NCBI GenBank assembly: GCA_036971715.1
Contig: JAVHJL010000008.1
Span: 806,001 to 870,000 of the forward strand
Length of the DNA stretch: 64,000 nucleotides
Direction of reading: 5' to 3'
DNA from: Arthrobotrys musiformis
Lineage: Eukaryota > Ascomycota > Orbiliomycetes > Orbiliales > Orbiliaceae
Below, one piece after another: positions 11,338-23,295 of the stretch (positions are counted from its first letter, which is position 1; the number at the start of each line of letters is the position of its first letter). Both the position numbers and the translations under genes were made by a program. Under the pieces are notes generated by a model that did no database searches, was not told where the DNA came from, and saw only the letters and a program-made list of their open reading frames with translations.

Positions 11338-13744
11338 CTAGATCATGGCTTCGCGTTCGCTCTTTTCCGGCGTAGTTGTGCTAAGTTCAAAATCCGGGAT
11401 CTGGTAGAACCTGTCGGTCCCAAGGTCGTACTTGAACGCCTTCAGTTCAACACCATATGGCCCTAAATAAACGAATTAGTCAGTCATCATTTGGGCGTGA
11501 GTGGAATGGAAGCTTAAACTTACTAGGCTCAAGACAGAATACCATTCCGAGGGGGACGTCAAGGTTTGCAACCTTATCACGGGGTTGCCCAGTATAGTAT
11601 CCAAGGAGAACACGGGCAACGACCCTATGCGCGACTATGAGCACATGGTCGGTCGTTCGTTCAACTTCGATAATGATTTCTTTAAGTCGGTGGATGACAT
11701 CTAGATATGATTCGCCGCCAGGTCCTGGATATCTGTAACGAAGTTTGTCTGCAATACGGTTCTCGTACTCGCCAGGGAGATCACGGCGTATCTCATCGTA
11801 TGTCTTGCCCTCAGCCAGCCCAGCATTCAGCTCGTCAAGCATCCTCCATTGCTTGATGTCGTACTCTTCGTCGTTGAAGTATTTAGCAGTCTCCACACTA
11901 CGGTTAAGCATGCTGGTCCAAACACAGAACGGTTTTTCGGCAGGGTAGTAATCGTCAAAGTGCATTGACGCGTCTGGATTAGGTGGTGTGATGTCTCCAG
12001 ACCTGGGGGGGAGCTGTGCAGCATGGTACTTTTCTATTTCGTGGCTGTGGAACTTCTTCCTCTCCTCCTGGATGAAACTGGCGAGTGCTTTCGCGTACTT
12101 GTCGCCTTTGCCGCTCAAGCTGGAATTCCCTCCGATTCTGCCTTGGACATTATCCATCGACTCACCGTGACGAGTAATCCAAATTTGTCGGGACGCCAAG
12201 TTGAAGTTCATGAGGTAGTATGCGGAGTGGTTAGCGAGGAAACCACGAATGCCATGTGCAACAAACTTTCGTCCAACATCGATCAACTTAAGATAGGCCC
12301 ATCCTTTCTTCTCTTCATACTCGCCGATGGGCATATAGGCTCCCTCGTACATCTTGACACGCTTCTTGAAGTCTTCGTATGACTTTTCAGGATCCAACCC
12401 CTTGTAGTCGGGTCCAGAAAGCTTCAATCGCATGTTAGCCTCAAGAACCTGCTCATCCTCGCAGATGGATTCAATGAAGAGAATTCCGAGGTCGTTTCCG
12501 GCGACCTCACGGATGTGGTCAACGATGGCAGTACGCCTCTGAATTGTGCTGTTCGTCGCGTCTAGAATGGCGATACTACCTTCTCCATGCATGACGTAAT
12601 CGAGAGCTTCGTCGAGGGTCTCCATGGCGACTCTCTCACGTAACCGTTTGGCCTTAACATTGGTAGGGTCAAAGAAATCAGCAGATTGGGAGATACCCTC
12701 GTCCTTCTCCTTTTCGTCTTCTTCGGTCTCATCAAGGTTTGTCGTTTGGAAGGCGACATTTCCGGCGTCCAGACTAAACTTTGGAGGTGATCCGGCCTTG
12801 ATATCAATAGATCCAAGAAGCCCTGTGCCGCGGAACGGTTGCTTAACCGTACCGTCTTGGTCTAACTGGACATCCTTGAGAGCTTGGACGGCTTGGTGGA
12901 CGACGTCATGGGAGCCATGTTCGGGAGGAGTAGGTGGCTGAGGCTGGTTGGCGGCGATACGGCGACGATTACCAACATTAAAGACCTTAACGTCATACTG
13001 GAGCCATCCAAGGTAACGAGCCAACTTTCTAGTGATGTAGCTCTTTCCTCTAGCTGGCAAGCCAACCATGACTATGACCAATTTGGAGCCAATATCGCGA
13101 GCTGGGATCCGGCCATCTGCAGAGACCTTGCTTTTTGTGAGACCAGGAATGTTGAGAGTTGTTGCATGAAGTCGTGGCGAACTCGGAGAACTAGCCAAGG
13201 GGGTGTCGGAGGACTTCATTGGACTAAGGGTGCCTGTGGTACTACCATTGGACGGGATGGCATTCTGAATGCTGGCCGGGAGGAGCATATCCTTGTTGCC
13301 AGAGCTCGCGGCCACAGCCTGAGTAGAGGCAATGGTGGCGGCTTTAGCAATCTCGGAGTGCTTACCGGTCGGCTTTGAGGAACCATTCTTCGCGACAGCA
13401 GGAACGGGCTGTCCGTTGCCATTGGCGACCTTGGCTACTTTGATAGACGGGACATTATTGGTAATGGGAGTTGCAAGGGCAGGAGCAGGTGCCTGACGGG
13501 GTTGAAGTTCAGGGGAATCGATAAGTTTGACGGAAGCAGTCGACTCGGTGGGAGAAGAAGGGGGTGAAGTAGCAGCCTCGGAGTGAGCTTGCTGAGGGCG
13601 GGAGTGGTGGTGAAAGTGGAAATGATGGTGATGATGTTTGGTTTTCTCCGTCGCGACAGTGTCAGTGGGGCCCTTTGGGAGGTCGGCGGTGGAAGGGTGA
13701 TGTTGGTCTGCGCTCTGATTGCCACAAGAAGCCTTGTGGCTCAT
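11338..13744 (-). CDS. 6-phosphofructo-2-kinase / fructose-2,6-bisphosphatase
   Basis: Exons 13744-11524 and 11462-11338 give 781 residues; the 61-nt intron has a CTAAT branch site. The enzyme makes and destroys fructose 2,6-bisphosphate, the cytosolic activator of phosphofructokinase-1 and inhibitor of fructose-1,6-bisphosphatase. The kinase domain has the Walker A motif GLPARGKS (228-235) and the DATNST segment. It is interrupted by an acidic insert (about 270-360), as in yeast Pfk26-like proteins. The phosphatase domain has RHGESMDN (RHG at 525-527), the catalytic glutamate region LDELNAGLAEG and the second histidine in VAHRVV, so both activities look intact. The first 210 residues are disordered, with His and Ser/Pro runs. 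I start at ATG 13744, because the open frame further upstream begins only with TTG and sits just after an acceptor (CTAACTGACTGCTGTGCCATAG, 13832-13853). A 5' UTR intron is therefore likely. Confidence 0.95.
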
Positions 13745-14128
13745 CGCAGCAAAAAACCGGTGGAAAATCGAGGTAAACGTTTTGTCAGTAAGAACAGGAA
13801 TCTCGGCCTTGTTATGGGCGGATTCCAAGGTCTATGGCACAGCAGTCAGTTAGCCTGGGCGATGCCAATATTCTTTCGAAGTGGCGATGGGGGTTTGTGA
13901 GGATTTTTGATGGTAACAGGTATCAAAAAGAACAAGAGTTTAAGCAGATATAAATTGGTAGGTCAAAGGCAGGCAGGCAGGAAGGGGGATCAGGGAAGGG
14001 GCCACAGCTATATCTTCTGGACCACAACAACGGCAACAGCAACAACACCAAGTAAATTAGATTAAAACACACACCCACACACCAACACACCCAGAAGGAG
14101 GCCTGGCTACAATGGAATACTGGGACAG

Positions 14129-14175
14129 TGCAGTACGGCACGATACGGTACGGTACAGTACAGTACGATACAGTG
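14129..14175. repeat. GTAC/CAGTAC simple-sequence patch
   Basis: Short overlapping copies of CGATACGGTACGGTACAGTACAG-like sequence form a self-complementary microsatellite. GTAC is palindromic, so the patch can fold on either strand. It lies about 400 bp upstream of the phosphofructokinase-2 start codon. Confidence 0.75.
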
Positions 14176-17100
14176 CACAATGATGGGACGGTGATGAAAT
14201 ACGGCGGTGGTAGTGAAAATAACTGGGTATGAGCAGATTTGCCGGGGTTTGGTTTCTTGTTTTTGGTCTTTACCTTTACAACTATTTTATTGTTTGAGAA
14301 AAAAAGGAAGAGGGCGAAAACCTCTTAGGTGACAGACAGCAAAAGTTTATATGTTTTTGCGGGCGAGTCGATGGAGGACTTCGAGAAGAAGGTATGGAGG
14401 GGCTCGTCTACGGTTCCCGTTCGAATCAACGACACTCCAATCAAACCAACTTTGCTTTTTTACGTTTTGATGAAGACCTCGCAAGTCGAAATCGGTAAGT
14501 CGTTGTTGATATTTTCTTTCTAGTCGTTATCTTTTCGTGACTCAGTTGAAAGTCTTTGTCGTCGAACTGTTAATCGCTGATGGATGAATTGAAAAATAAG
14601 TAGCACTCTTGTCTTGATATTGGTAGGGCACCTCCTGGCTTAAATATCACACCCAAAAAGGGTTGACGTCGTTATGCCTTGAATCAAAGACCGTCAACAG
14701 GCAAGAGGCAACCGGAACCAAGAAGTGGATGGCTGCGTATGCAACCGCTAAATGAAGGGTTGAAGGGTCCAGCGGAGCCACTCTCACTCTACCTGACTCC
14801 CACTTCCTTGGTTCCAAAAAAGAAGGATATCCTTTTTGGGGCCTTTCGGGGGGGTAATGCAACAGGAACCGCAACCGGGCCCACGTTCTTTTTTCCCTTC
14901 GATCGAATCGAGATGGACGACCGACCGTTAGGAATTGTTGGAATTGCTTGCTGCTGATGTCGCGGCACCGGACTGCGGCGGCTAGTTGGCAGGGCTCTTA
15001 GTGGGCGAGTGAGACTGACTCTTACTCACACTCTCTCCCTTCCTATACTTCGTCTGGCAGTCCTTCTCCGTGCTGGCCAGGTTGAGGTTGGTTGGCTTAA
15101 TTAGGCCCGAACGAGGAGCACCAAACCCAGCGATATCTGCCTGGAATCAAACCAGTGGCTGTCTCAGCAGCCAAAATAAAACAAATTTAACAGCACACCA
15201 CTTTCGACGGATGGTGACCTGTTCCTGAGCACTGAGGTCGCACTTCTTTTATCCTGTTTATTTTGGATAACAAGGCTGGTTGACAATACACTTCAGGCGC
15301 AGCTTGATTTGCCGGGTAATACGTGGAGGATTTAAATTGTTTCCTTCTTTATTTTATTTGATTTTGCCCCGTTACTTTCTATAATATTCGATCTGACGAC
15401 GGAGCTGAACGTTGATATAGAGTGCTGTTGTACGGATTACTGCTGGGCACTGGCTGGGCGGTCGCACCGGCATCTACCTGGCATATGAATCCGGTCGAGA
15501 GAAGCTGCCTCCGTCTAATTGGATCGTCCGGCGCACAACTTGGCTTCTGGGTCGGGTTGCACAACGTACGACTATGCGGTTTGTATCTCCACAGGCAGCT
15601 GACGATGTTGAGATGTGTGTATAATATATTCGCAAATGTGTGAGAAAATGAATAATCAGGACTTGTCAGGTTTCCTTCTATTGAGCCTGTAAGAGGGGGG
15701 CATCTGGTCCGACGAGGGGCACATTATCATATATCAAATATCCACCATCCCATAAGTACTCTACACACCTACCAACTACGACAACCAATTCAACCCACCC
15801 ACAAATCCACCAGCGGCCCAACCATCCATCATCCATCGAAACATCCTCTGGGTAAAGTAAATGGTGGTATCCCACTGGTCTCGGAGAGCGGAGACATCTC
15901 TTCCTGCCGAACAAGCAGTCCCTGTCTGCGTAATCCGCATACAGAATTTCCCCCATCAGGAAAATAGGCGATTCGGTTTGCTACATCCTTTTTGTTCCTT
16001 TTTTTTTGTTTGCGATTAAACTTTTTTTTTGTTTTTCCACCGCCGTCTATTACTTTTTCTTGCTAACACGGCGAATATTGAATATTTTCCACGGGCCTAA
16101 TTTTTCTTTTCCTTGTCATGGATGACTGGATGTCTCGAGTCTCATACTACGCTGATACTTGATACTTCGACACCATTTATTACGTTGGGAAGCTCCGAGG
16201 AAGGTGATGTGGAATGCCTTGATTATAGGTAATTACCTAAATTACCACCGCCCAAAATGTCACCCCATCGCTGAACACGTCTGAAGGTTTCTTGGGCCGT
16301 TCGATATTCACATGTCGGCATGTGCAGCCTTTCGATCTTGATTCAAGATGGCATTATATGGGTCTGACTACAGACCTCGCGCGGCTGCGACTCCCTCAGC
16401 GAACCTAGTTACGCTTTGGATGACATGCCACACATCAAAGGACAAAATTCGATTCGTTTGCAGGTGCTTGCGAGGTGTTGGTGGGGGTCCATGGGCCGTT
16501 TGGTTGGTTATAAAGCACTTTACAGCGACGTCGGCCGCTAACCAAAAATGAACCACAGCCCAGAAGGCTTTTCGAACCTCTCCAATTGATCGCCCTTGTC
16601 CTAGGCTGGTTCGTAAAACTAGCCTCGCAGATTAGCTGCAGGTCTGTCCTGCAACTCCATACTACGCATGCCATGCACCGTGGAGCATTCAAATCTGGCT
16701 GCTGATTACGACCAGGCCAGCCTTACTTGAGACTTGTGTTGCTGCCAACTGGTATCGTGATATCAGCTCGATCGAGGCAGGCGCAGGGCGCATAACCTGC
16801 TTGGCCCGGAGGCCTCGAGTGATGAATGAATAGGTAGATCAATGAATTGTTTAAATGTATGCGTTAGTGAATCATCCATCCGCTGATTAATGACTTGGTG
16901 GATCAATGATCGAACGCTCCTCGATAGATAGGGGCGCTCGATTTCGATCATGATGCTATTTCCATAGTTTTCCAAGAAGCTTAGCCGTCACTCATTCAAT
17001 ATCAAGAATGAGCATCCGTCTTGGCTCTCTGTGAGCATGCAAATCGAATTCTCCGAACGAGTCTCGACATTCCCTTTTGGCCCGCGCCTAATCCCCAGGA

Positions 17101-20100
17101 TATCCTTCGCAGGACTAACAATTATTGCAGTTCCCATGCCGTGCGCAACATGTACCCGTATACAAAGTCCTTACTGACATGCATATATGCATTGCAAATA
17201 TCTGTCTGCCAGGGAGGACAAACGTCAGCTTAGGCAGGAAAAAAAATCTTTGCGCGACCCAGTTAACTGCATTTACTCCTATATCAGGTACTTGCATACA
17301 CAAAGGTATGTATAACGGACATAGCCTTCTTTCATGAAAGCAAGGTGCAAGAATTTTAAAAAGGATGGTGAGTGAAAGTACAGAACGGCGTTAAAACTTT
17401 GAAGACCGATTCGCCGTTCGCTTGTTCATCTGATGGGGGTAATTCCGATTGGTAATTCAACGATCACCCATGACAGACACAAGTCTAAACCTAAGACTAA
17501 GGACTTTGACGGATCAATCGCGCATCCTCGCCGTCCAGCCTCGTTTCTTTCGATCCTCTATATTCCTGATTTCTTTCCTCGCATTATTTTCTAATTCGAA
17601 TCGATTCAGAGTATCCATCTCGATCTAGCATAGCATCAGCATAAGCTATACGAAGTAAGGGTTACTCAATGCAATAAAGAGTAATTAGCCCTTTGGATAA
17701 CCATATCTCCACAAGAGCCTCCAACCAATCCAAATTCACCCCCCCAACGCATGGGCTCCTCCAGCTTCCAGCAAGCACCTCCATATCACAATCACAAACT
17801 GCTAGCGTTTTATCCACCTTGTGGGATCTGGATAAGTGCAGTAGTGTTATAGCAATATTAGAAACGGAGCAAGGAAGAGAAAAACGGCCGCCGCCGGCAG
17901 AAAGGTGGCCCGTTCAGAAAGAATCCTAAGGTCGATGGATACTTGATACGCATACATTCGCACCGCCGCTATAATACACTACCAGGCCTTAACGTGCTTG
18001 GACTTGCACTTGTATAGTTTCGGTCCGTTAGGCTCAGCCCTTCCCCCACAACTTCCCTCCGTTCATTTCAGGCTGATGGTGATGAGGAAATCGGATATCT
18101 ATAACTTTATATTGGCAGATAAACCGCTTCTGGAAGCTAATTACTCAACTACATACCAAATTCCAATTGTCATGATCTACCAGAAGAAGAAAACAACATT
18201 CGAAATCGATCCAAACTGCCTAGTCCCACAGGCTATCACCTGGCCCGTGCTCTTTCTTTGTTTTTGAAATTTGATTGTCTCATCTGATAACGTACTTCGA
18301 TATCGATAGTAGCAGAGGGAGTGTCTCTGCCCCTCGCTACGGATTCCAGCAGGTCGTATGTGAGCATTGACAGCTTCACCCAGCCATCTTTTCCCTCTTT
18401 TTCTTGCGACCTCCTTTCTACCCCGCACCCGCGTGATCAGCCAGTTTCGTGCATATGCAAATAACCCAAACTGGGTTATATTCCCAAGCTTGCAGTTGTT
18501 ATATAAAAATCAAGGTTAAACCGCCGTAGACGCAAACGAAACATTTTCTCCCACGTTTACAAAAAAAAGATTCGTATATATCATTTTTTGGGACTTCCCA
18601 CCACACCCCCGCCTCAGTCTTGACGAAGCGACCAGGGCAAACCGCACAGCAAGCCATGAGATCTGATGCATGAATTCAAATCGATGGAAAAGCAAACCGA
18701 TGGCAGAAAGGCTAGGGCCAACGTTCAAACGGGGGGCCAGTAGATGCACCCCACGTTCGTCTATGACGGTTCGCTCCAAGATACCTCCCTGACTTCCTCT
18801 CCCCCCTTTGCCGTGACTGCCGTATTACCCTACGTACTACTGTACTTACCAGCTGGAGGGTTCGTTGAGTAAGCTTTGCCCCCTTATGCATAAGACCTCG
18901 ACATATATCATACATACCCATTTTATAACAGATTAATTGAGGCGGCGGCGCGCGCACAGGGAACAACCTTGGCCATTGGGATGTCCTTCCACTTCTCCCC
19001 TCCCCTCCCTCTCTTATCTCAATATTGCAAATGACCTACAATGTGCATTGTTCCCGTGACTGAATTGCGAATGCCCCCCTCTTTATTCTTTGTCTCCATT
19101 GCATTGGCTGGTTTGGAGGACTCCAAGCCGAAGGGTCAACAAATGGAGCCGTTTCAATCCAACGAATCGAATCACCACGATTTTGATATATAAAAAAGCT
19201 CCAAATGCACCGTCAATCAACACAATCGTATCCGTGCACCCTGACCCTCTCACATGAAGTAACATCGAACTCGACAAAAAGAAGCGAGGGAAAAAAAACG
19301 AAGTTCGAAAAAAAGGTGAGCGCCTCGTGCCTGAAAGGGGAAACTAACAACGTGCCCGGTTTCCCGATATCGGGTATCATCATGAATACAAAAAATGGGC
19401 GTCACTGCTACCTGCTGTGGAACAAGCTAAGCTTTTCAATTACGTACTGTCAATCTCTAATGTCACAGGCTTTTAGATCAATAAAACCCATCGAATCGAG
19501 ATGACTATTTAGCTACTAAGTACTAGGTTAAAACTAAGATGAAGGATTCGATCAAATCAACTAAAACCGACTGTTCCACAGCAGAGCTTAGACAGGCCAT
19601 CCCGGCATAGAAAAACGGGGACAATTTAATTCATCCTTTTATGCATACGGAAGAGTACTCTCGAATTCACAAAAATACAAAGATCACCCATCCATCCCTT
19701 GTCGTAAGTTTTCGCCAGACCTAATCCAACCCTAATACTCGAAAGGCTAAAATCGTCGCCCCCCAAAAAGAAGTCATCCAGATATAAAAGAGATAAAGTG
19801 GGTAAGAAGCGCTGCACAATGTTTTACCCGGTTTCGTCCAGACGGAGCTCAATGGATTCGCTACCATGGGACTTTAATAATTACTACCACACACACAAAA
19901 GGCGATAGGCCCTCTCGCCTGTTTTTTTCAACAAAAAAAGAGTGAAGGCTAAAGATGCATGTAATGTACTGGATACACATTATCCAGGAACCTGCCGTCT
20001 TTTTATGGAGCACCGCACGGTGGTATATGCATGTACACAGTAGCTTCTTTTACCCCGCCAAAATCGCGGATCGGTAGCTTATAATTCGCGATCCAAATTA

Positions 20101-20205
20101 AGTAAGAAATTGAATTATCAATAGTTGGTGGTTGGTTGGTTTGGTTGGTTGGGGATGGCAGAAATGAAGGGAAACGGTGAGCTCCATGGCATCTGGGGAA
20201 GCTTA

Positions 20206-20206
20206 G

Positions 20207-20238
<32 letters not shown>
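20206..20238. repeat. (GGCA)n tetranucleotide microsatellite
   Basis: About eight tandem copies of GGCA (GCAG/CAGG in other phases) lie in a gene-free interval. A shorter run of the same unit occurs near 13966-13980. Confidence 0.93.
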
Positions 20239-20239
<1 letters not shown>

Positions 20240-21682
20240 AAGATAGTACGTCCCCTTTGCCAGCTGGGAAAAGGAAAAGAAAGAGGGAAGGGAATGGGAA
20301 GTTAGATCAACTGTTAGATCTTCTATTCCCCACTTTCCGCTGGTTCCCCAGAAGGAGACGGTTCTTTTTGCCTTTTCCATTTCGCTAACGGAATAATATT
20401 CGGATGTACATGTATCTTCTTGAAACGTAACGATCTTGGATGCTGTTAACAAATTTTTGTTATCAAAGGCAGATGCGGTTGAGCTCACCCCCTTGTCGAA
20501 CGGCACGTCAAGGCCGTTGTTCTGACACTAGACTGAATTGGAAAGGAGAAGCTTCTTTCTCAAAGGCTTTCCCCAAAAGCCTGAAGACTGTTTAGCCAGA
20601 TGGGTGTGTATCATGAGCTCCTCTGTTCAAGCAGCCTAGATACTAGGGAAATACTTTACCATCAAAAAGCTCGAAGGGCGTAGTTGTGAAGAATATTGAC
20701 GTCTGTTAGCCAAGAACGGAAATGCAACAGCTTCAACGCACTTCCCTTTCATATGGTTATATAGGAATGCTACATGGTTTAGAGCGTATAAGCTTCATTA
20801 GGTAGGTATACAATGACCGGTAATGGGAGGCTTCAGATCGTTACACCGTCCCCTTAACTCCCTCCTCAAAGCTACTGGCTAGGAGATTTGGTCACGCAGA
20901 CTACTAATGCGGATTCGTGAAAGAGGTGGCTCACTGACGTAGTTTCATATTCTCCCGCATTTCCCTTCTTTTACCTTATAGTAGCATGGTATTACGTGCC
21001 TTTACATGGACCACGGCAGTATTCAGGATTAAATCCCCATCAACCATTGACGACGGGGTCGGAAAGGATCGCACACCTCTAGTAGCGGAGGTACCCCCGG
21101 CCAACCCCAGTCTACAAGAAAAGCTAGTCGGGACATATATGACAAGTCAACGTTGCAACATGACAGCTCTTTCTCCTTCTCCGCTTTTATTATCCACGCT
21201 CATGACTATTAGGTATATAACATGATATAAGTACTTTTCAAACGTTTTAAAACAACACCGATCCATCTGAGACTCTGTAGACGCTATTCCGCGCCCAATG
21301 ACACCCCCAACTGATCAGACCAAGCTCAATACAAGGTAGCAGCAACAATAAGAATTATAAAATTAGACGGGACAAAAGGATACTTCGTCCAAGATTAGTC
21401 TCGAGGTCCAAGATACGATAAAAAATAAACAAGTAATAATAGCAACATCAACATCTCTAAACACGAAAAGAAGTAAAAACGGAAACAAATCATACAAAAG
21501 AAAAGTCGGTATACAAAAAAGAAAAAAAGATTATTAAGCTATACCAACTGAAGTGATGACCAAAATATTATACTATACTCCTTTCCGCTCCTCTCCTCAC
21601 CCCTGAAGCTTACGCAGTAAGCTTGGGACTTTCAATGGATCAACTATCTCTTACTTTCTACATTTGCATTTCAACCCGCCAT

Positions 21683-22851
21683 CTAAACCCTCCCCTCCTC
21701 TAGACCCGCGGTTGGACTCTTCCTAACACCGAGTTGCATTTCATCTTCCTCGACCTTTCTCCCAACCCTTTCCTTCTTCGGCTTCTTCCCTGCAAGCGTG
21801 AGGACCAGGCTCTTGAGTCCCTCAATGATACCTTCAATATCATATGGATCGGCGATCTTCTTCCAAACCGGACGATTGTCATGGAACCCTTCACCCTCGG
21901 TCTCCGTCACACCATCCTCCATCAAGTAAATGTTCGATTTACGAGGTAGCCACCTGCTCACGTGCATAAAGTTCATGTACCCTGAGCTGAGAATCATAGG
22001 GATACATTCCAGAGCATAGAAGTATGCCTCGTGAAGAAGGAGGTGACCGGGAATACCCTCGAAGAACTCGACAAGGCGGTAGAAACAGCGGATCATGATG
22101 AAGATTTCGCAAACGTAAAGGGTATACAAGGAGTTCTTCCATTTTCCGTGGAGACCCAGGCGGCGAGCATTGATCTGGAGTTTGACAGCGAAGTAGGCGA
22201 AAGCGAGGATGAGGATGACCTGGAGGATCAAGGCGGCGCGGAGGAGGCCCTGTCCGATCTTTTGGCGCTCGGGGGCCTGGGTGTTGACGAACATGCCTGT
22301 GCCGGCGCCGACGAGAAGTTCGCAGATACCATCGAGGGAGATGAAGGTCCTGACGATACGGTATGGTGTGATCGGAGCTGCATGGGGGACATAATAACAG
22401 ATCCTTGCGAATACAAAGTAAAGTGCTGCGGAAAAAATAGGTGGGCCAGAGTAAACGAAGACTTGAGATGGAATGAGTATCCCTAAACTTTGAAGGTCTT
22501 TGGAGCGTGCGGCATAGGCACGAATCGCGAGACCAGCGGTAATGAGAATACACCCAATGGAGTAGATTGGCATGTACTTGTTTCTATAGTGCCTGTTCAA
22601 GGTTAGTATGTGTCTACGTTACGGGACAAGGCTTTGCGGCTTGTGACCTACCATGCTTGATATGCATGCGCAATTCCTGAAGCGAAAAAAAGAGCAGCAA
22701 AGACGATAGGAAGGGTCTCATCCGGACAGTACAACCAATACGACCACTTGTCGGGCTCGTACTCGCCTGTAACAGTATTGTTAGGAACACACTTAATACA
22801 ATTGGTATTCGTGATAAACAACTTACAGAACCCTGAACCGAGTTTGACCAT
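21683..22851 (-). CDS. RTA1-family seven-transmembrane protein
   Basis: Exons 22851-22827, 22766-22652 and 22592-21683 give 349 residues. The second intron has a TACTAAC branch site. Joining restores AYQAWHYRNKY across the second junction. Seven hydrophobic segments are visible, starting with LPIVFAALFFASGIAHAYQ and followed by IGCILITAGLAIRAYA. The RTA1 pattern is clear in VYSGPPIFSAALYFVFARI, the loop around GICELLVGAGTG, and ALECIPMILSSG near the end. The C-terminal tail of about 75 residues is charged and cytosolic. RTA1/RSB1-type proteins sit in the plasma membrane or ER. They have been linked to long-chain base translocation and to resistance to toxic compounds; substrates are mostly unknown. 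The very short first exon (25 nt) is supported by the in-frame junction and the usual short N-terminus. A small ORF ends 42 bp upstream. Confidence 0.93.
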
Positions 22852-22893
22852 TTTGTTTAAGTAAATATATTAAAAGAAACTTAAGTAAGGTAT

Positions 22894-23295
22894 TTAACCC
22901 TGAGTCCTCCGATGTTGCTGAGAGCTGCGTCTGGATGAACCAGATGTATTTGAACTCCTAACTCTAACTTGACCAGTTTCACCGTCGACCTCAATGATAG
23001 AACCGTCAATGGTAACAGTAGTTGCTACTGAAGAGGAAGAGTGCAAAGAGCTTGAGGAGGCGGTAGTTGTCGGGGTACTTATAGTACTCGCTGCAGCAGG
23101 GGAGGCGTGCGATCTAGGTTGACTAGTGTGGTACTGCGGTTGATTGTGGTGATGCTGCTGCTGCTGCTGCGCCCTCACCCGTGCTGCGTGGATCTGGAAA
23201 GCTCGGTAATATAATTGTTGAAGATTTTCGTATTGCTCGTCGTCAAGTTCGATGTAATCTACCATGTAACCAAGGTTGATTTCTACTATATGCAT
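22894..23295 (-). CDS. Small Q/H/S-rich protein or long upstream ORF of the RTA1-like gene
   Basis: An ATG-started frame of 133 codons ends only 42 bp before the RTA1-family start codon, on the same strand. Its first 30 residues, including YIELDDEQYENLQQLYYRAFQ, look like a helix. They are followed by a polyglutamine/histidine run from a CTG-repeat tract, then Ser/Thr-rich sequence and a short TIDGSIIEVDGETGQVRVR segment. There is too little room for a separate terminator and promoter. The ORF may therefore lie in the leader of the RTA1-like transcript, belong to a longer spliced gene, or be non-coding. No family is recognised. Confidence 0.35.
   Translation of the reverse strand: MHIVEINLGYMVDYIELDDEQYENLQQLYYRAFQIHAARVRAQQQQQHHHNQPQYHTSQPRSHASPAAASTISTPTTTASSSSLHSSSSVATTVTIDGSIIEVDGETGQVRVRSSNTSGSSRRSSQQHRRTQG

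Larger units (their letters stand above)
13745..21682. other. Large spacer (about 7.9 kb) without supportable genes
   Basis: Both strands carry only short frames (under about 170 codons) with no domain resemblance or coherent splicing. The part just right of the phosphofructokinase-2 gene is likely its promoter and a leader intron. Other contents are a GTAC/CAGTAC simple-sequence patch near 14129-14175, a GGCA array at 20206-20238, and T- or A-rich runs near 15990-16040 and 21350-21540. There is no TTAGGG array, no terminal repeats and no transposase frame. Base composition is mixed, not the AT-rich state left by repeat-induced point mutation. Confidence 0.6.

Noticed and set aside
14395..14440. 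B-box-like GTTCGAATC on the + strand
   Set aside because: The flanking bases form no T stem and there is no upstream A box or acceptor stem.
18461..18479. Short palindrome ATAACCCA-AAC-TGGGTTAT
   Set aside because: An 8-bp inverted repeat with a 3-bp loop is expected by chance in this length of DNA, and no gene lies nearby to regulate.
21939..22553. 204-codon ORF overlapping the RTA1-family gene on the same strand
   Set aside because: It is out of frame with the spliced RTA1-family protein and consists of Arg/Pro/His-rich shadow sequence.
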